In this document: one piece after another, positions 36,605 through 45,356 of the stretch
Position numbering within the stretch: position 1 is the stretch's first letter
Layout: the number at the start of each line of letters is the position of its first letter
Assembly (NCBI RefSeq): GCF_022213065.1
Contig: NZ_JAKLJA010000024.1
Span: 61,276 to 125,275, forward strand
Source: Paraburkholderia tagetis
Lineage (GTDB): Bacteria; Pseudomonadota; Gammaproteobacteria; Burkholderiales; Burkholderiaceae
DNA: 64,000 nucleotides
Direction of reading: 5' to 3'
Program-made: the position numbers and the translations under genes
The notes under the pieces: model-generated
Database searches by the model: none
What the model was told of the DNA's origin: nothing
What the model saw: only the letters and a program-made list of their open reading frames with translations

Positions 36605-36651
36605 GGATGATCATACGAAGAGATCATCCGGTAGGTAAATTAATACCTACC
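36605..36651. repeat. Two adjacent inverted repeats upstream of intact Gp2-like gene
   Basis: GGATGATC (36605-36612) pairs with GATCATCC (36622-36629), loop 9. Directly next to it, GGTAGGTA (36630-36637) pairs with TACCTACC (36644-36651), loop 6. Both arms are perfect, and the region is AT-rich and ends 37 bp before the ATG. Candidate double-strand origin or autoregulatory site. Confidence 0.65.
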
Positions 36652-36688
36652 ACCCGAATGACTTGCACCGACAACAACGGAGAATGTC

Positions 36689-37873
36689 ATGGTCGAGAAG
36701 TTCGGGATGGTCGAAGGAATTAGCGGTCTTTTGTTTGAAGAGCAGGTTGATGCTTCCTCTCTGGAGAGGGAAAGCAACATGCGAGGGTGGGAGGTTGGCG
36801 AATACCAGGAACGGTACAACGAGTTGGTCGAATTCATGGAAAGTGTACTGACCACTGACCATGATCCGTTTGAGATCCGATACAACCGTGGAATAAAATA
36901 CGCAGTAGCGAGAAGACCCACGCTGACTCGTCATCTGCGGTGGTGTCATGCCTTCATGGACCTGTATTGGCCGGGTTACTACTACAGCGCTGATCTGAAG
37001 TTGTTCTTCGACTGCTACCGAACGACACCGCTTTGGAATGGCAAAGCAGAAGCATCCTTCCACGACCCGAATCAGCGCTTCCCTGATGGATCGATTCTGG
37101 CTGAACGATTCAACGCCTTCGTCGCGTACGTGCGTGAACAGGCACGAGCGAGAGGCGTCGCGAAGAAGCTTTCGGATTGGAGACGTGGTCTGAGAGACCA
37201 GGAAGAGTCGATCGGCGAGTATCTGGATGCGCTCGTTGCTGACTATCCCGACATCGTTGGTCAACGTGCTGACCTCGGCTTCGTAAAGACTGTCGCCGTT
37301 GAGAGCGACGCATTACCGCGGGTGAACTGCCAGGTGGATGCGTCGGGGCAATGGAGCCAAGTGCCGTCCACGGAGCGGTCGTCGGGTGCAGGATGGGAGA
37401 CAAGAGCCCGCATTGATCCGGCCGTCGCTATGCGGTTTCGCGAACTGTTCTTCGAGAACCGTCGGGGAGCGGATCGCGAACTGTTCGAACACATAGTGGG
37501 CTACATCGCGAAGGTCGAGCAGGGGGAGAAGCACGGCGCATATCACATTCATGTCCTGTTCCTGTTCAATGCGAGGCAGGTGAAGAGCCTAGAGCGGATG
37601 AGGCTTCTCGCGCAGCAGCGGTGGGAGCGAGTGACGAAAGGGCTCGGCATCGTTTTCGACTGCCATGACCCGGACTACGAAGCAGGGTTGAGACGTGAGG
37701 GTCGCTGGTCGCTTGATCCAGTTCTGGACGGTAACGGTGAGCAATTTGAGAAGCTGAGGGCGTACGTGCTCTGGTACTTCGCGAAGGATGCCGGGCAGAT
37801 GGTGCGCGTCAAGCCAACGGCAAAGTCACGGATGTTGACGATGGGGCAGTATGCGGACGAACGGCTTGAGTAA
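36689..37873 (+). CDS. Inovirus Gp2/YfjJ-like HUH replication protein (intact motif)
   Basis: A 394-residue protein. The C-terminal Gp2-type domain has the HUH signature GAYHIHVLFLFNA (His286-Ile-His288) and tyrosines in LRAYVLWYFAKDAGQMVRVKP (Tyr359/Tyr363), a plausible nicking Tyr pair. This fits a rolling-circle initiator acting on the island or a related replicon. GC is lower than in the flanking chromosome. It begins 37 bp after two perfect hairpins and has AACGGAGAATGTC near the start. The second gene of this family on the island. Confidence 0.75.
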   Translation: MVEKFGMVEGISGLLFEEQVDASSLERESNMRGWEVGEYQERYNELVEFMESVLTTDHDPFEIRYNRGIKYAVARRPTLTRHLRWCHAFMDLYWPGYYYSADLKLFFDCYRTTPLWNGKAEASFHDPNQRFPDGSILAERFNAFVAYVREQARARGVAKKLSDWRRGLRDQEESIGEYLDALVADYPDIVGQRADLGFVKTVAVESDALPRVNCQVDASGQWSQVPSTERSSGAGWETRARIDPAVAMRFRELFFENRRGADRELFEHIVGYIAKVEQGEKHGAYHIHVLFLFNARQVKSLERMRLLAQQRWERVTKGLGIVFDCHDPDYEAGLRREGRWSLDPVLDGNGEQFEKLRAYVLWYFAKDAGQMVRVKPTAKSRMLTMGQYADERLE

Positions 37874-38176
37874 TTCGGCAGCACTGTGTACCGAGGTAGT
37901 AGCATGCCACGGCTCATGCACGGTGGCGGCAATTCAGTTGCGTTTCAGACCGGCCGGAGATCGCACGCCGAGCCCCTTGGGGCGCGTCGGATATGCCGAC
38001 AGTGGGTGTTCGACGCAAGTGGCGGGCCGCGCTGGTAGCATTCAACGCACGAGGCCAACGGCGATACCGTAGAAATTGCCAGGCACGACAACGATTTGCT
38101 TTAGATGGACGACGCGCGGCGGCTTGTACAGGGTGTGCTCTTATCTTGCACGACCGATTCCAGCAACAACTTGAAC
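37874..38176. other. Gap before the SIR2 gene
   Basis: About 300 bp without a supported gene. Small frames exist on both strands but lack ribosome sites and recognisable content. An in-frame ATG at 38105 could extend the SIR2 protein by 24 residues. Confidence 0.4.
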
Positions 38177-39391
38177 ATGATGACACCTAGCACGAAGCGA
38201 CGTGCCGTGGTTATTGTCGGCGCCGGAGCATCGGTGGAGTACGGCATTCCGGTCACGGCCAAGTTTGGCGAATTGATCGACCAGGCGATTCAGGCAGACG
38301 CGTACTGCGTTAGCGTGGGTGGCGCGGCCGCTTACTTCGACGTGAAACAAAGGCTTACCGCGTACTACGGTAGCCAGGACGAAGCACATTTCGAGCGCAT
38401 CTATCACGTGATGCACGAATTGTCGGAGCTTCGCACTACGCCAGGCGCAGTGCCGAAATTCCTGCCGGTGATGTATCCGTTTGTGGGGGGCTCGGCGCCG
38501 TATGAGACCACAGCGCTCAATGTGGCATGCCGAACCATGCTGACGTTTATATACGAGCATGTATCGGCCGTCTGCGCGAAGCCGGCTTGCTCGCTTGCCC
38601 CACTCGGCGATTTCTTCGAGTGCATGTTGCAGCGGTATGTGCCGAGGGTGTATACGACCAACTATGACGATTTCGTTGGGCAGGCGACCGGCGATACTTT
38701 TTTCACGGGGTTCACCAAAGCACACGGCGATCACCTCGACTTCGATCCCGCATCGTACTGGTCGAGGTGGGATGAACCGGGGCTGTTTCATGTGCACGGG
38801 TCGATCCACATGGGATTTCCCCGGGGCGAGCCACACGACATTGGTGACATTGCCTGGTATCCGTCCAAAGCAGAGGCTGCGAAACACGCTACGTTCAATG
38901 GATCGGGAGTGTCCAGGATGGACGGCACGATGTTGGCTCGGAGCGCCATCATCACCGGCCTCGACAAGCTTGGGCGGCTCCAGCAGTCGCCGTACGCGCC
39001 CTTCTATGCAGGCCTGAATCGGGACTTGATTGAGGCTGATGTCATTTTTGTGTTGGGCAGCGGGTTAACGGACCTTCATCTGAACACGTACCTGAAGGAG
39101 GCCCGTCGGGCGCGGCCGGACTTGCCCATCCTGTTTGTGGGCTATTGGGGCAGCGACCCTGATGCGTTTCCCCTAGCGATTCACGGCGCGCCTCAGGACC
39201 GCGAAATCTCCCTGTTTCATGATCTTCGGATCGACTTGTTCAATGCCAGGGAAGTCCAATTTCGGGCGGCAGATGGCTGGACGGTGGATGCCCATGGCAC
39301 GGCGGCGGTTTGGGCCGACGGGTTCCAGTCGTTTCTCAATACACCGGCCGCGCTACAACAGGTCATGCGGGCATTGGGAGCACCGTGGTAG
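38177..39391 (+). CDS. SIR2-like domain protein (probable defence NADase)
   Basis: A 404-residue SIR2_2-type protein. N-terminal NAD-binding loop AVVIVGAGASVEYGIPVTAKF (residues 10-30), VPRVYTTNYDDFVG near 160 (the Thr-x-Asn-x-Asp element), HVHGSIHMG near 206 (His) and VIFVLGSGLTDLHLNTYL near 290. Such domains in phage defence (Thoeris ThsA, DSR, SIR2-HerA) deplete NAD+ on infection; that role here is inferred. ATG 38177 starts at the conserved region without a clear ribosome site. It lies ahead of a restriction-modification pair. Confidence 0.8.
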   Translation: MMTPSTKRRAVVIVGAGASVEYGIPVTAKFGELIDQAIQADAYCVSVGGAAAYFDVKQRLTAYYGSQDEAHFERIYHVMHELSELRTTPGAVPKFLPVMYPFVGGSAPYETTALNVACRTMLTFIYEHVSAVCAKPACSLAPLGDFFECMLQRYVPRVYTTNYDDFVGQATGDTFFTGFTKAHGDHLDFDPASYWSRWDEPGLFHVHGSIHMGFPRGEPHDIGDIAWYPSKAEAAKHATFNGSGVSRMDGTMLARSAIITGLDKLGRLQQSPYAPFYAGLNRDLIEADVIFVLGSGLTDLHLNTYLKEARRARPDLPILFVGYWGSDPDAFPLAIHGAPQDREISLFHDLRIDLFNAREVQFRAADGWTVDAHGTAAVWADGFQSFLNTPAALQQVMRALGAPW

Positions 39392-39582
39392 TTGGGCGTA
39401 TGAACAGCTAGAAGGGCGGAGCGCGCAGCGTTGCCTGCAGTGCCCGCGGCGCCCCGGTCCAACGGCCGAGATTGGCGCGACATTGGGCGCTATCATCTCG
39501 ACGGCGGCTTTACAACCGGGCTAAAATTCGGCGGCAAGTACGCACAGGGTCCCCGAGGGTCCGCCGCTCCCAGGATTTAAAA

Positions 39583-41250
39583 GTGACTCTTCTCCGCTCC
39601 ATCGATCCCGACGACACGCCCGCTCTCCGCAAAGAGCGAGGCGCCTTTTTCACGCCCGACGAAATCACCCAGTTCGTATCCAACTGGGCTATTCGTGCAG
39701 CCGGTGACTTAGTGTTGGAGCCGTCGGCGGGCGATGCTGCTTTCCTCGTCGCTGCGGTAGACCGCCTTCGCGAGTTGGTGCCGGACATGGAGGTTCGCCC
39801 GATCGTCGACGGTGTCGAGATTCATGCCCACAGCGCACGCGTCGCCCAACAACGCGTGCGGGAGGCTGGCGGTAAAGCCCGGATTCGGCATAGCGACTTT
39901 TTTGCGGTCGAACCCGAACCGGTCTACGACACTGTTATTGGCAACCCGCCCTACATCCGTTATCAGGGTTTTTCGGGCGAGTCCCGCGCTCGAGCACGCG
40001 AGGCCGCTCTTCGAGGTGGCGTATCGCTGACAGGCCTCGCCTCCAGTTGGGCCGCATTCACCGTCCACTCAGCGATGTTCTTGAAGCAGGGGGGGCGGCT
40101 CGGGCTTGTTCTTCCTGCCGAATTGCTTTCGGTGAACTATGCGGCTCCAGTGCGCCGATTTCTCTTCAACCGCTTCCGCGACGTCCAACTCGTGCTCTTT
40201 GACGAGCAGGTGTTTCCCGAAGCCGAGGCCGACGTTGTGCTGCTACTAGCCGACGGTTATCTTGAAGGCCCTGCGCATCATGCGACCATCCGGCAATCGA
40301 AGAACGCCGCTGAGCTTGCGTCGCTTGGTGCAGGGCTGATTTGGACGCCGACTGACCCGGCGGCCAAGTGGACCAGTAGCCTTATCGACCCGAATGCTAT
40401 CCAGCCGCTGCACGAGCTACTGCAGCGAGGGGTGTTTACTAGCTTGGAGACTTGGGGGGACACCACCCTCGGCATCGTCACGGGCAACAACAAATACTTC
40501 ACGCTCTCGCCTCATCGCGTGAAGGAGCTTGGTCTGCGTCGCAAAGAGCTGCTGAGTCTTTCGCCGCCAGGAAGTTCGCACTTGCGTGGCCTCTCGCTCT
40601 CGAAGGCTATGCTCACCAAGCTGGGCCGCGAAGGTCACGCCACTTACCTCTTTTACCCGAGCGATCCGCCTTCGCCTGAGGCAGCGGCGTATATCGAAGA
40701 CGGCCACCGCACCGGTGTCGATACTGCATACAAGTGTCGTGTCCGTAAGACGTGGTACCAAGTACCGCTTGTTCCCGCTGCGGACTTGTTGCTGACCTGC
40801 ATGAACGCAGACACGCCCAGGATTACATCAAACGACGCAGGGGCTCGTCACCTCAACTCGGTGCATGGCATCTACCTTAATGAAGGTTGTCGTGAACTTG
40901 GTTGCGAGCTTTTACCCCTTGCAAGCCTTAACTCGGTCACGCTGTTGCACGCAGAGATGGTTGGTCGGGCGTATGGCGGGGGGATTTTGAAGATCGAGCC
41001 GAAGGAAGCCGACGTTTGGGCAATGCCCTCGCTCGCGTTGGTATTGGCCCGTGCTGATGAGCTTCGCTCAGTCAAGCAGCAAGTCGCTGAGCTTCTCGAC
41101 GAAGGCAGGCTGCTCGACGCCGTAGAAATCGTGGACCAGGTCGTCCTGAGGGGATGCGGCGACTTGTCTGCCAAACAGATCAAGCAGATCCGGCGGGCGC
41201 GAGCAGAGCTTGCCAACCGCCGCACAATGAGGGCAGCCAGTGGCCGCTAA
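39583..41250 (+). CDS. N6-adenine DNA methyltransferase (type II R-M)
   Basis: A 555-residue gamma-type N6 methylase, like M.TaqI/M.PaeR7I. The target is adenine in a specific DNA site. It shows KERGAFFTPDEITQFVSNWAIR, the SAM motif LEPSAGDAAFLVAA, VDGVEIHAHSARVA, DFFAVEPEPVYDTVIGNPPYIRYQ (catalytic NPPY at residues 121-124) and a C-terminal target-recognition region with GNNKYFTLSPHRVKELGL. GTG 39583 has AGGA upstream. It overlaps the next gene by 11 bp, so the two are coupled. Confidence 0.88.
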   Translation: MTLLRSIDPDDTPALRKERGAFFTPDEITQFVSNWAIRAAGDLVLEPSAGDAAFLVAAVDRLRELVPDMEVRPIVDGVEIHAHSARVAQQRVREAGGKARIRHSDFFAVEPEPVYDTVIGNPPYIRYQGFSGESRARAREAALRGGVSLTGLASSWAAFTVHSAMFLKQGGRLGLVLPAELLSVNYAAPVRRFLFNRFRDVQLVLFDEQVFPEAEADVVLLLADGYLEGPAHHATIRQSKNAAELASLGAGLIWTPTDPAAKWTSSLIDPNAIQPLHELLQRGVFTSLETWGDTTLGIVTGNNKYFTLSPHRVKELGLRRKELLSLSPPGSSHLRGLSLSKAMLTKLGREGHATYLFYPSDPPSPEAAAYIEDGHRTGVDTAYKCRVRKTWYQVPLVPAADLLLTCMNADTPRITSNDAGARHLNSVHGIYLNEGCRELGCELLPLASLNSVTLLHAEMVGRAYGGGILKIEPKEADVWAMPSLALVLARADELRSVKQQVAELLDEGRLLDAVEIVDQVVLRGCGDLSAKQIKQIRRARAELANRRTMRAASGR

Positions 41251-42268
41251 ACCAAACGCGAAAGCAAAAGCCTGGGTCGTTTTTGATCGAATCGTCGCCC
41301 TCGCCGCTCCTGACGGTGCGCACAGCAATCCTTGGGTCAAGAGCCCCGACGGAAAGCTGCGCTTCGAGCCTGACTACAACACGCTTGTCCAACTGCTGGG
41401 CGTTCCCCTTTTCTTAAAGGCCGGGACCCAATCCGGAGTGCCGGCGCTCGCCCTCGATGTATGGCTGAGCTACGAGCTGCGACGAGCAGGCTTCGGCTCA
41501 GACCAGGTTTGGCCGCGACCGGTTCACCCGCGCATCCTCCCGGCGTCTGTTACGTCCCTGCTGGAGGACCTGCCGATCAAGATGCAACAGACTTTGGCGG
41601 AGCGCGTGAAAAAGCGAGCTTCGATTCCTGGCGTTACCTCGTCGAGCGCATCCATTCTTGGGAAGAACTACCTCAAGCAGGTTGACGTCATCATCACTGA
41701 CTGGGCCACTGGACCCGAGTTGCTGATTTCGACGAAGCGCATGGACTCCTCCTACGGCAAAAACGCTCCGAATCGAGTTGAGGAGTCATACGGCGACGCC
41801 AAGAACCTGCGATTGCGGCACCCCCTCGCTGCTCTCGGCTTCATGTTTGGGCTTCGCTCCGACATCCTCCAGAAGGAACCGGGTACTGCCGCATGGTTGT
41901 TCGACCTGCTCGCAAAGCTTGGGCGTGAGGACGACGCATACCACGCTACTTGCCTCGTCTTGATGGAATATTCAGACGAGGCGGCAATACCGGACACTGG
42001 GGAAGACGCTCCTGCTGACGGAGTGCTGGAGCCCGGGCCCGGACCCGAATTGGGCGAGGCGGAGGAACTGCCGGAGCCCGAGGCTGAGTCAGACGTCGAC
42101 CGTGACATTGCGCAGCTTCCAAAGGTAAGGATTCTCGAAGAAGAGACTCCGGAGGAACTCGCACCCGGCCGCTTTCTCGCGGCCATGGTCACCCGTGTCC
42201 TTGACGCCACGCCGGTCAATATGCATGAGGAAGCGCGCCGACGTCGTGCTTCGCCTGAGTTCCGATAA
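41240..42268 (+). CDS. Type II restriction-endonuclease-like protein
   Basis: A 342-residue protein starting at GTG inside the methylase end. The central block VDVIITDWATGPELLISTKRM (residues ~148-168) followed by SSYGKNAPNRVEESYGDAKNLRLRHPLAALGFMFGL looks like a PD-(D/E)XK-type core with acidic residues before a Ser-Thr-Lys. The strong coupling to an N6 methylase supports a cognate restriction enzyme. The C-terminal third is acidic and proline-rich. Recognition site unknown. Confidence 0.75.
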   Translation: MAAKPNAKAKAWVVFDRIVALAAPDGAHSNPWVKSPDGKLRFEPDYNTLVQLLGVPLFLKAGTQSGVPALALDVWLSYELRRAGFGSDQVWPRPVHPRILPASVTSLLEDLPIKMQQTLAERVKKRASIPGVTSSSASILGKNYLKQVDVIITDWATGPELLISTKRMDSSYGKNAPNRVEESYGDAKNLRLRHPLAALGFMFGLRSDILQKEPGTAAWLFDLLAKLGREDDAYHATCLVLMEYSDEAAIPDTGEDAPADGVLEPGPGPELGEAEELPEPEAESDVDRDIAQLPKVRILEEETPEELAPGRFLAAMVTRVLDATPVNMHEEARRRRASPEFR

Positions 42269-42375
42269 CGACTAGCGCTGTAGGGCTCTATTGCGTTGCA
42301 CGTGCGGCTGAATAGCACGAAGTCTGCAGATCGCGTGGGTCGAGGCCGACTGCATAGGCGCTCATTTGCAATCGG

Positions 42376-42939
42376 TCAATTTGCTTGCGGACTCCAATGC
42401 AGCGCGGTTTCGATGCGGCGACGGTATGGGGTATCAATCTGGCGAGGTGCGTTGCGTACATATTGTTCGGCGAGGTCACGTGCACGGCCTTCGAGACCGG
42501 TAAGGTACGCAGTGACTTCGTCCGCGGACGCGCGATACCCATTCGGTCGTCCGTCCAACTTCGGCGGCAGCGCCGTCCACACTACGCTGTCGACGCCGCA
42601 TGACTGCGCCCATTGGTCGAGCGTCGGCATTGCGGTTGGCGGCGCGTGGTCCTGGCGCTGCCACGCGCCTACATACTTCAACCAGTTTTTTTCTGGTATC
42701 CCTTCGCGCATGCCAAGCGCACGGCGTGCGTCTTCGACGTTCGTCGCCTCCATCAGCGCCCAAAGCACGCGCAGCGGCGGGCCACCTTCGTCAATTACTA
42801 GCGTCATCCGCCCGTCCTTCGATTGGCGAAGGAATTCGACCGGCACGGACGGACCATCGTTAAACCATCCCTTTCGGATGGGGAGTTCCCGCGCATCCCA
42901 AACGAGAGAACCCCAGCCAAGGCACGCTATCGTCTGCAT
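42376..42939 (-). CDS. Gamma-glutamylcyclotransferase-fold protein
   Basis: A 187-residue protein beginning MQTIACLGWGSLVWDARELPI. The Gly-Ser-Leu loop is like the YGSL substrate loop of cyclotransferase (GGCT/ChaC) folds, and WALMEATNVEDARRALG carries a candidate acidic residue. The family assignment is from pattern only; the reaction is unknown. It is 26 bp downstream of the HNH nuclease gene on the same strand, so the two are probably co-transcribed. Confidence 0.55.
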   Translation of the reverse strand: MQTIACLGWGSLVWDARELPIRKGWFNDGPSVPVEFLRQSKDGRMTLVIDEGGPPLRVLWALMEATNVEDARRALGMREGIPEKNWLKYVGAWQRQDHAPPTAMPTLDQWAQSCGVDSVVWTALPPKLDGRPNGYRASADEVTAYLTGLEGRARDLAEQYVRNAPRQIDTPYRRRIETALHWSPQAN

Positions 42940-42965
42940 CCTTTTCCCTTGCGCTGCTTTCGCCG

Positions 42966-43781
42966 TTACTGTTGCGTGTCACGATATTTTGCACCGTAGT
43001 GCCTTTCCCGATGGCAGTTCGGACACAACGCGATCGCGTTTTCAACTGTATCCACGCCGCCTTCCGCAAGCGGTTGGCGATGGTGCACTTCCAAATATGG
43101 ACGGCCGTCCGAGCGCAGGAAGGGTGCGGGCTCTACGCACCCCTCGCAGACGCCGTTTGCTCGCGATAGGACTTCGGCTATGACGTCAGGATTGCGCAGG
43201 AAGATACGGGTGAGCACCACGTGTTGCTCTGGCATTGACGGGGCTTGCTGAAGTCGCCGCGCTCGCGCTTCGGGCGTGTCTGACAGCGCCTTGATTACCT
43301 GTTCGTCAAGCGAGGAAGACATTTCAGCGAACGCGGCCATCTCGCGAAGCCTGCCCACGAATTCTGCGTGAACGCGGCGCAGTCCCGCATGACCTTCGCG
43401 TCGTCCCAGTTCGCCGCCCGCAATTTTCTGCAGGTATGTGATGTGACTCATGACTGATCGAAGCGCGATCATCAGATCGCTAGGACTTCCTTCGGCAATC
43501 CGATCGAGCATGAACCGAAGGCCGTCTGCGCTCACGATGGTTTTGAACGTCCTGCCTCGGCGCATGGCGAGGAAGCAGCCAATGTATCCACTCGCGGTGC
43601 GTTCGCCAATGCCGCATTGCGTTGCAAGAGCCCTTTGCGCGTCGGTCAGCCGTGCCTTTCCTTCGAGTACCTGTTGCGCAGCTTCATACGCTACGGCGAA
43701 CACCTCCGGAGCGACCCTAGCCCGTGCCATATCTGCCGATCTCATTGTTCGATTGTCGACTAGCAATCGTAAGCTGTCCAT
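42966..43781 (-). CDS. HNH endonuclease, probable restriction enzyme
   Basis: A 271-residue protein with a C-terminal HNH nuclease (residues ~206-265): ANGVCEGC, PYLEVHHRQPLAEGGVDTVENAIALCPNCHRERHYG, with both zinc Cys pairs and the catalytic His-His. The N-terminal ~200 residues are helical and include an RGRTFKTIVSADGL region of unknown role, possibly recognition. This matches McrA-like/type IV or orphan HNH restriction enzymes. Starts at TTG 43796 or ATG 43730 are also possible. Divergent from the Mrr-like gene. Confidence 0.82.
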   Translation of the reverse strand: MDSLRLLVDNRTMRSADMARARVAPEVFAVAYEAAQQVLEGKARLTDAQRALATQCGIGERTASGYIGCFLAMRRGRTFKTIVSADGLRFMLDRIAEGSPSDLMIALRSVMSHITYLQKIAGGELGRREGHAGLRRVHAEFVGRLREMAAFAEMSSSLDEQVIKALSDTPEARARRLQQAPSMPEQHVVLTRIFLRNPDVIAEVLSRANGVCEGCVEPAPFLRSDGRPYLEVHHRQPLAEGGVDTVENAIALCPNCHRERHYGAKYRDTQQ

Positions 43782-43909
43782 CGGTGAGCACAGCAAATTG
43801 CGTCACCACTAGACGGTTTATGCGCGCGTTCGCTGTAGCGCGAAGCGGTTCCAGCTGATCAGAAGCAGCCATAGACCATGTCGCATGTTCAACATTAACG
43901 GTATTATTT

Positions 43910-43930
43910 ACGCAATGGTTAGTTTTGCGT
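43910..43930. promoter_or_regulatory. Inverted repeat in the HNH / Mrr divergent promoter region
   Basis: ACGCAA (43910-43915) and TTGCGT (43925-43930) with a 9-bp spacer, in an AT-rich stretch between the divergent starts. Candidate shared operator. Confidence 0.35.
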
Positions 43931-43993
43931 GATGGCTGATATAGCCACACTTCTTAAGATGACGCTCCTCAGCCTAGAGAAGGGATCGACCAG

Positions 43994-45169
43994 TTGAGTC
44001 TTCACGTACACGCCGACTATGCTCCGCCACGCTCCTGGGAACAGTTTGAGGAGCTGTGCGCAGATGTATTCCAGTCAGCTTGGCGCGATCCTGCGCTCGT
44101 TCGCCACGGTCGGGCCGGTCAGCGCCAAAATGGGGTGGATATTGTTGGTCGAAACGGCGCTATATACCCAATAGGCATACAGTGCAAAAGGCGCTCAAAG
44201 TGGCCTGTCAGCAAACTGACCATCAAGGAGGTCGACGCGGAAATAAAGGATGCGTTGAACTTCAAACCATCCCTCAAGGTTTTCTACATCCTGACTACCG
44301 CACCAGACGATGTGTTGTTGCTCGACCACGTGAGAAGGATAAACGAGCAGCACGAGAAGCAAAAACTTTTCGAGGTTGTATTACTCGGTTGGGGCGAGAT
44401 CGTTCGTCGTGCCACGATCGATCCTCAGGTGGCCAACAAGCATTTTGGGCCTTCAGGCGGTGGCGCCCCCCACTCTCCACTCCTAGCGACATGGATGATG
44501 TCGAAAGGAAAATTAGAGAAGACAGGTACCGAATTCGAACTAAGCGTCATAGAGCTGATTCAGGATCTTCACGATTGGCCCAACGGTCATATCGTGATAC
44601 GTCAGCGTGAAAGCGATGCTCTGCTTGAGCAACTCCGATCCTTTGAGGGCAAGAAGCTTTCCATTAAGGAACGTAAAGACCGGATTAAGCTCCGTGACGA
44701 CTTCCGTGTCTTGACGGACGCTGAAAAATTCGCGGAACGTGGCATCCTGCTAATGTTGACCGACCCGGACGTATCGGTGTGGCTACTAACGATCTGGGAG
44801 CAAGACGCACCGCTTGCCATTGAGGCCTTCGTTAACAACCATCTCCGCCCGTGGAATAGGGCCTCTGCTGCCAGCGATGTGTATCTTCGCATGTCGCCAC
44901 CAGGCGACCCAGAACGAAGATGCTCGACTCCCCTGTCTCAAGAGGATGTGTCCTTGATCTGGGGCATCCAGACGGAGCGTCAGGCTCGCTTCGGAAATCC
45001 GTTGACCGATACCGTTGACGAATTGCCCCCCGAAGTGCGGGCTCGCGTGGCGATCCCTAGGCTTGTCCGGGGGATTCTTGAATTCATCAGCGAGGAGCGT
45101 CTCTCCTGGGATCAGGTTCGCCAGATGAAAGCGCTAGATTTCGGACGGTGGACGATCTCCATTGCTTAG
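43994..45169 (+). CDS. Mrr-like restriction endonuclease-domain protein
   Basis: A 391-residue protein with an N-terminal PD-(D/E)XK Mrr_cat domain: WEQFEELCADVFQSAW (Glu helix), GVDIVGRNGAIYPIGIQCKRR with Asp49 and Gln63-Cys-Lys65. Such enzymes cut modified or foreign DNA. Residues ~150-391 are not recognised; they contain KLEKTGTEFELSVIELIQDLHDWP and a long charged helix. TTG start with AGAAGGGA eight bases upstream. Lower GC than the neighbours suggests separate acquisition. Confidence 0.8.
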   Translation: MSLHVHADYAPPRSWEQFEELCADVFQSAWRDPALVRHGRAGQRQNGVDIVGRNGAIYPIGIQCKRRSKWPVSKLTIKEVDAEIKDALNFKPSLKVFYILTTAPDDVLLLDHVRRINEQHEKQKLFEVVLLGWGEIVRRATIDPQVANKHFGPSGGGAPHSPLLATWMMSKGKLEKTGTEFELSVIELIQDLHDWPNGHIVIRQRESDALLEQLRSFEGKKLSIKERKDRIKLRDDFRVLTDAEKFAERGILLMLTDPDVSVWLLTIWEQDAPLAIEAFVNNHLRPWNRASAASDVYLRMSPPGDPERRCSTPLSQEDVSLIWGIQTERQARFGNPLTDTVDELPPEVRARVAIPRLVRGILEFISEERLSWDQVRQMKALDFGRWTISIA

Positions 45170-45356
45170 CCGCACAATGCGGGGCAAGGAATCTTCCTGG
45201 CCTGCTCAGGTGCCGAGCCCCGTTCTTCTGCAATGAACGAAATAGGTCGGTGCTTGCCGGTCACGTTTCTGCAAAAAAAAGAGGCTCCATGTATTTAGGA
45301 ACCTCCCGCACTGGCAGGATGCCAGCGCGGTTGCTTTGCCGGGTACTAGGGATCGA

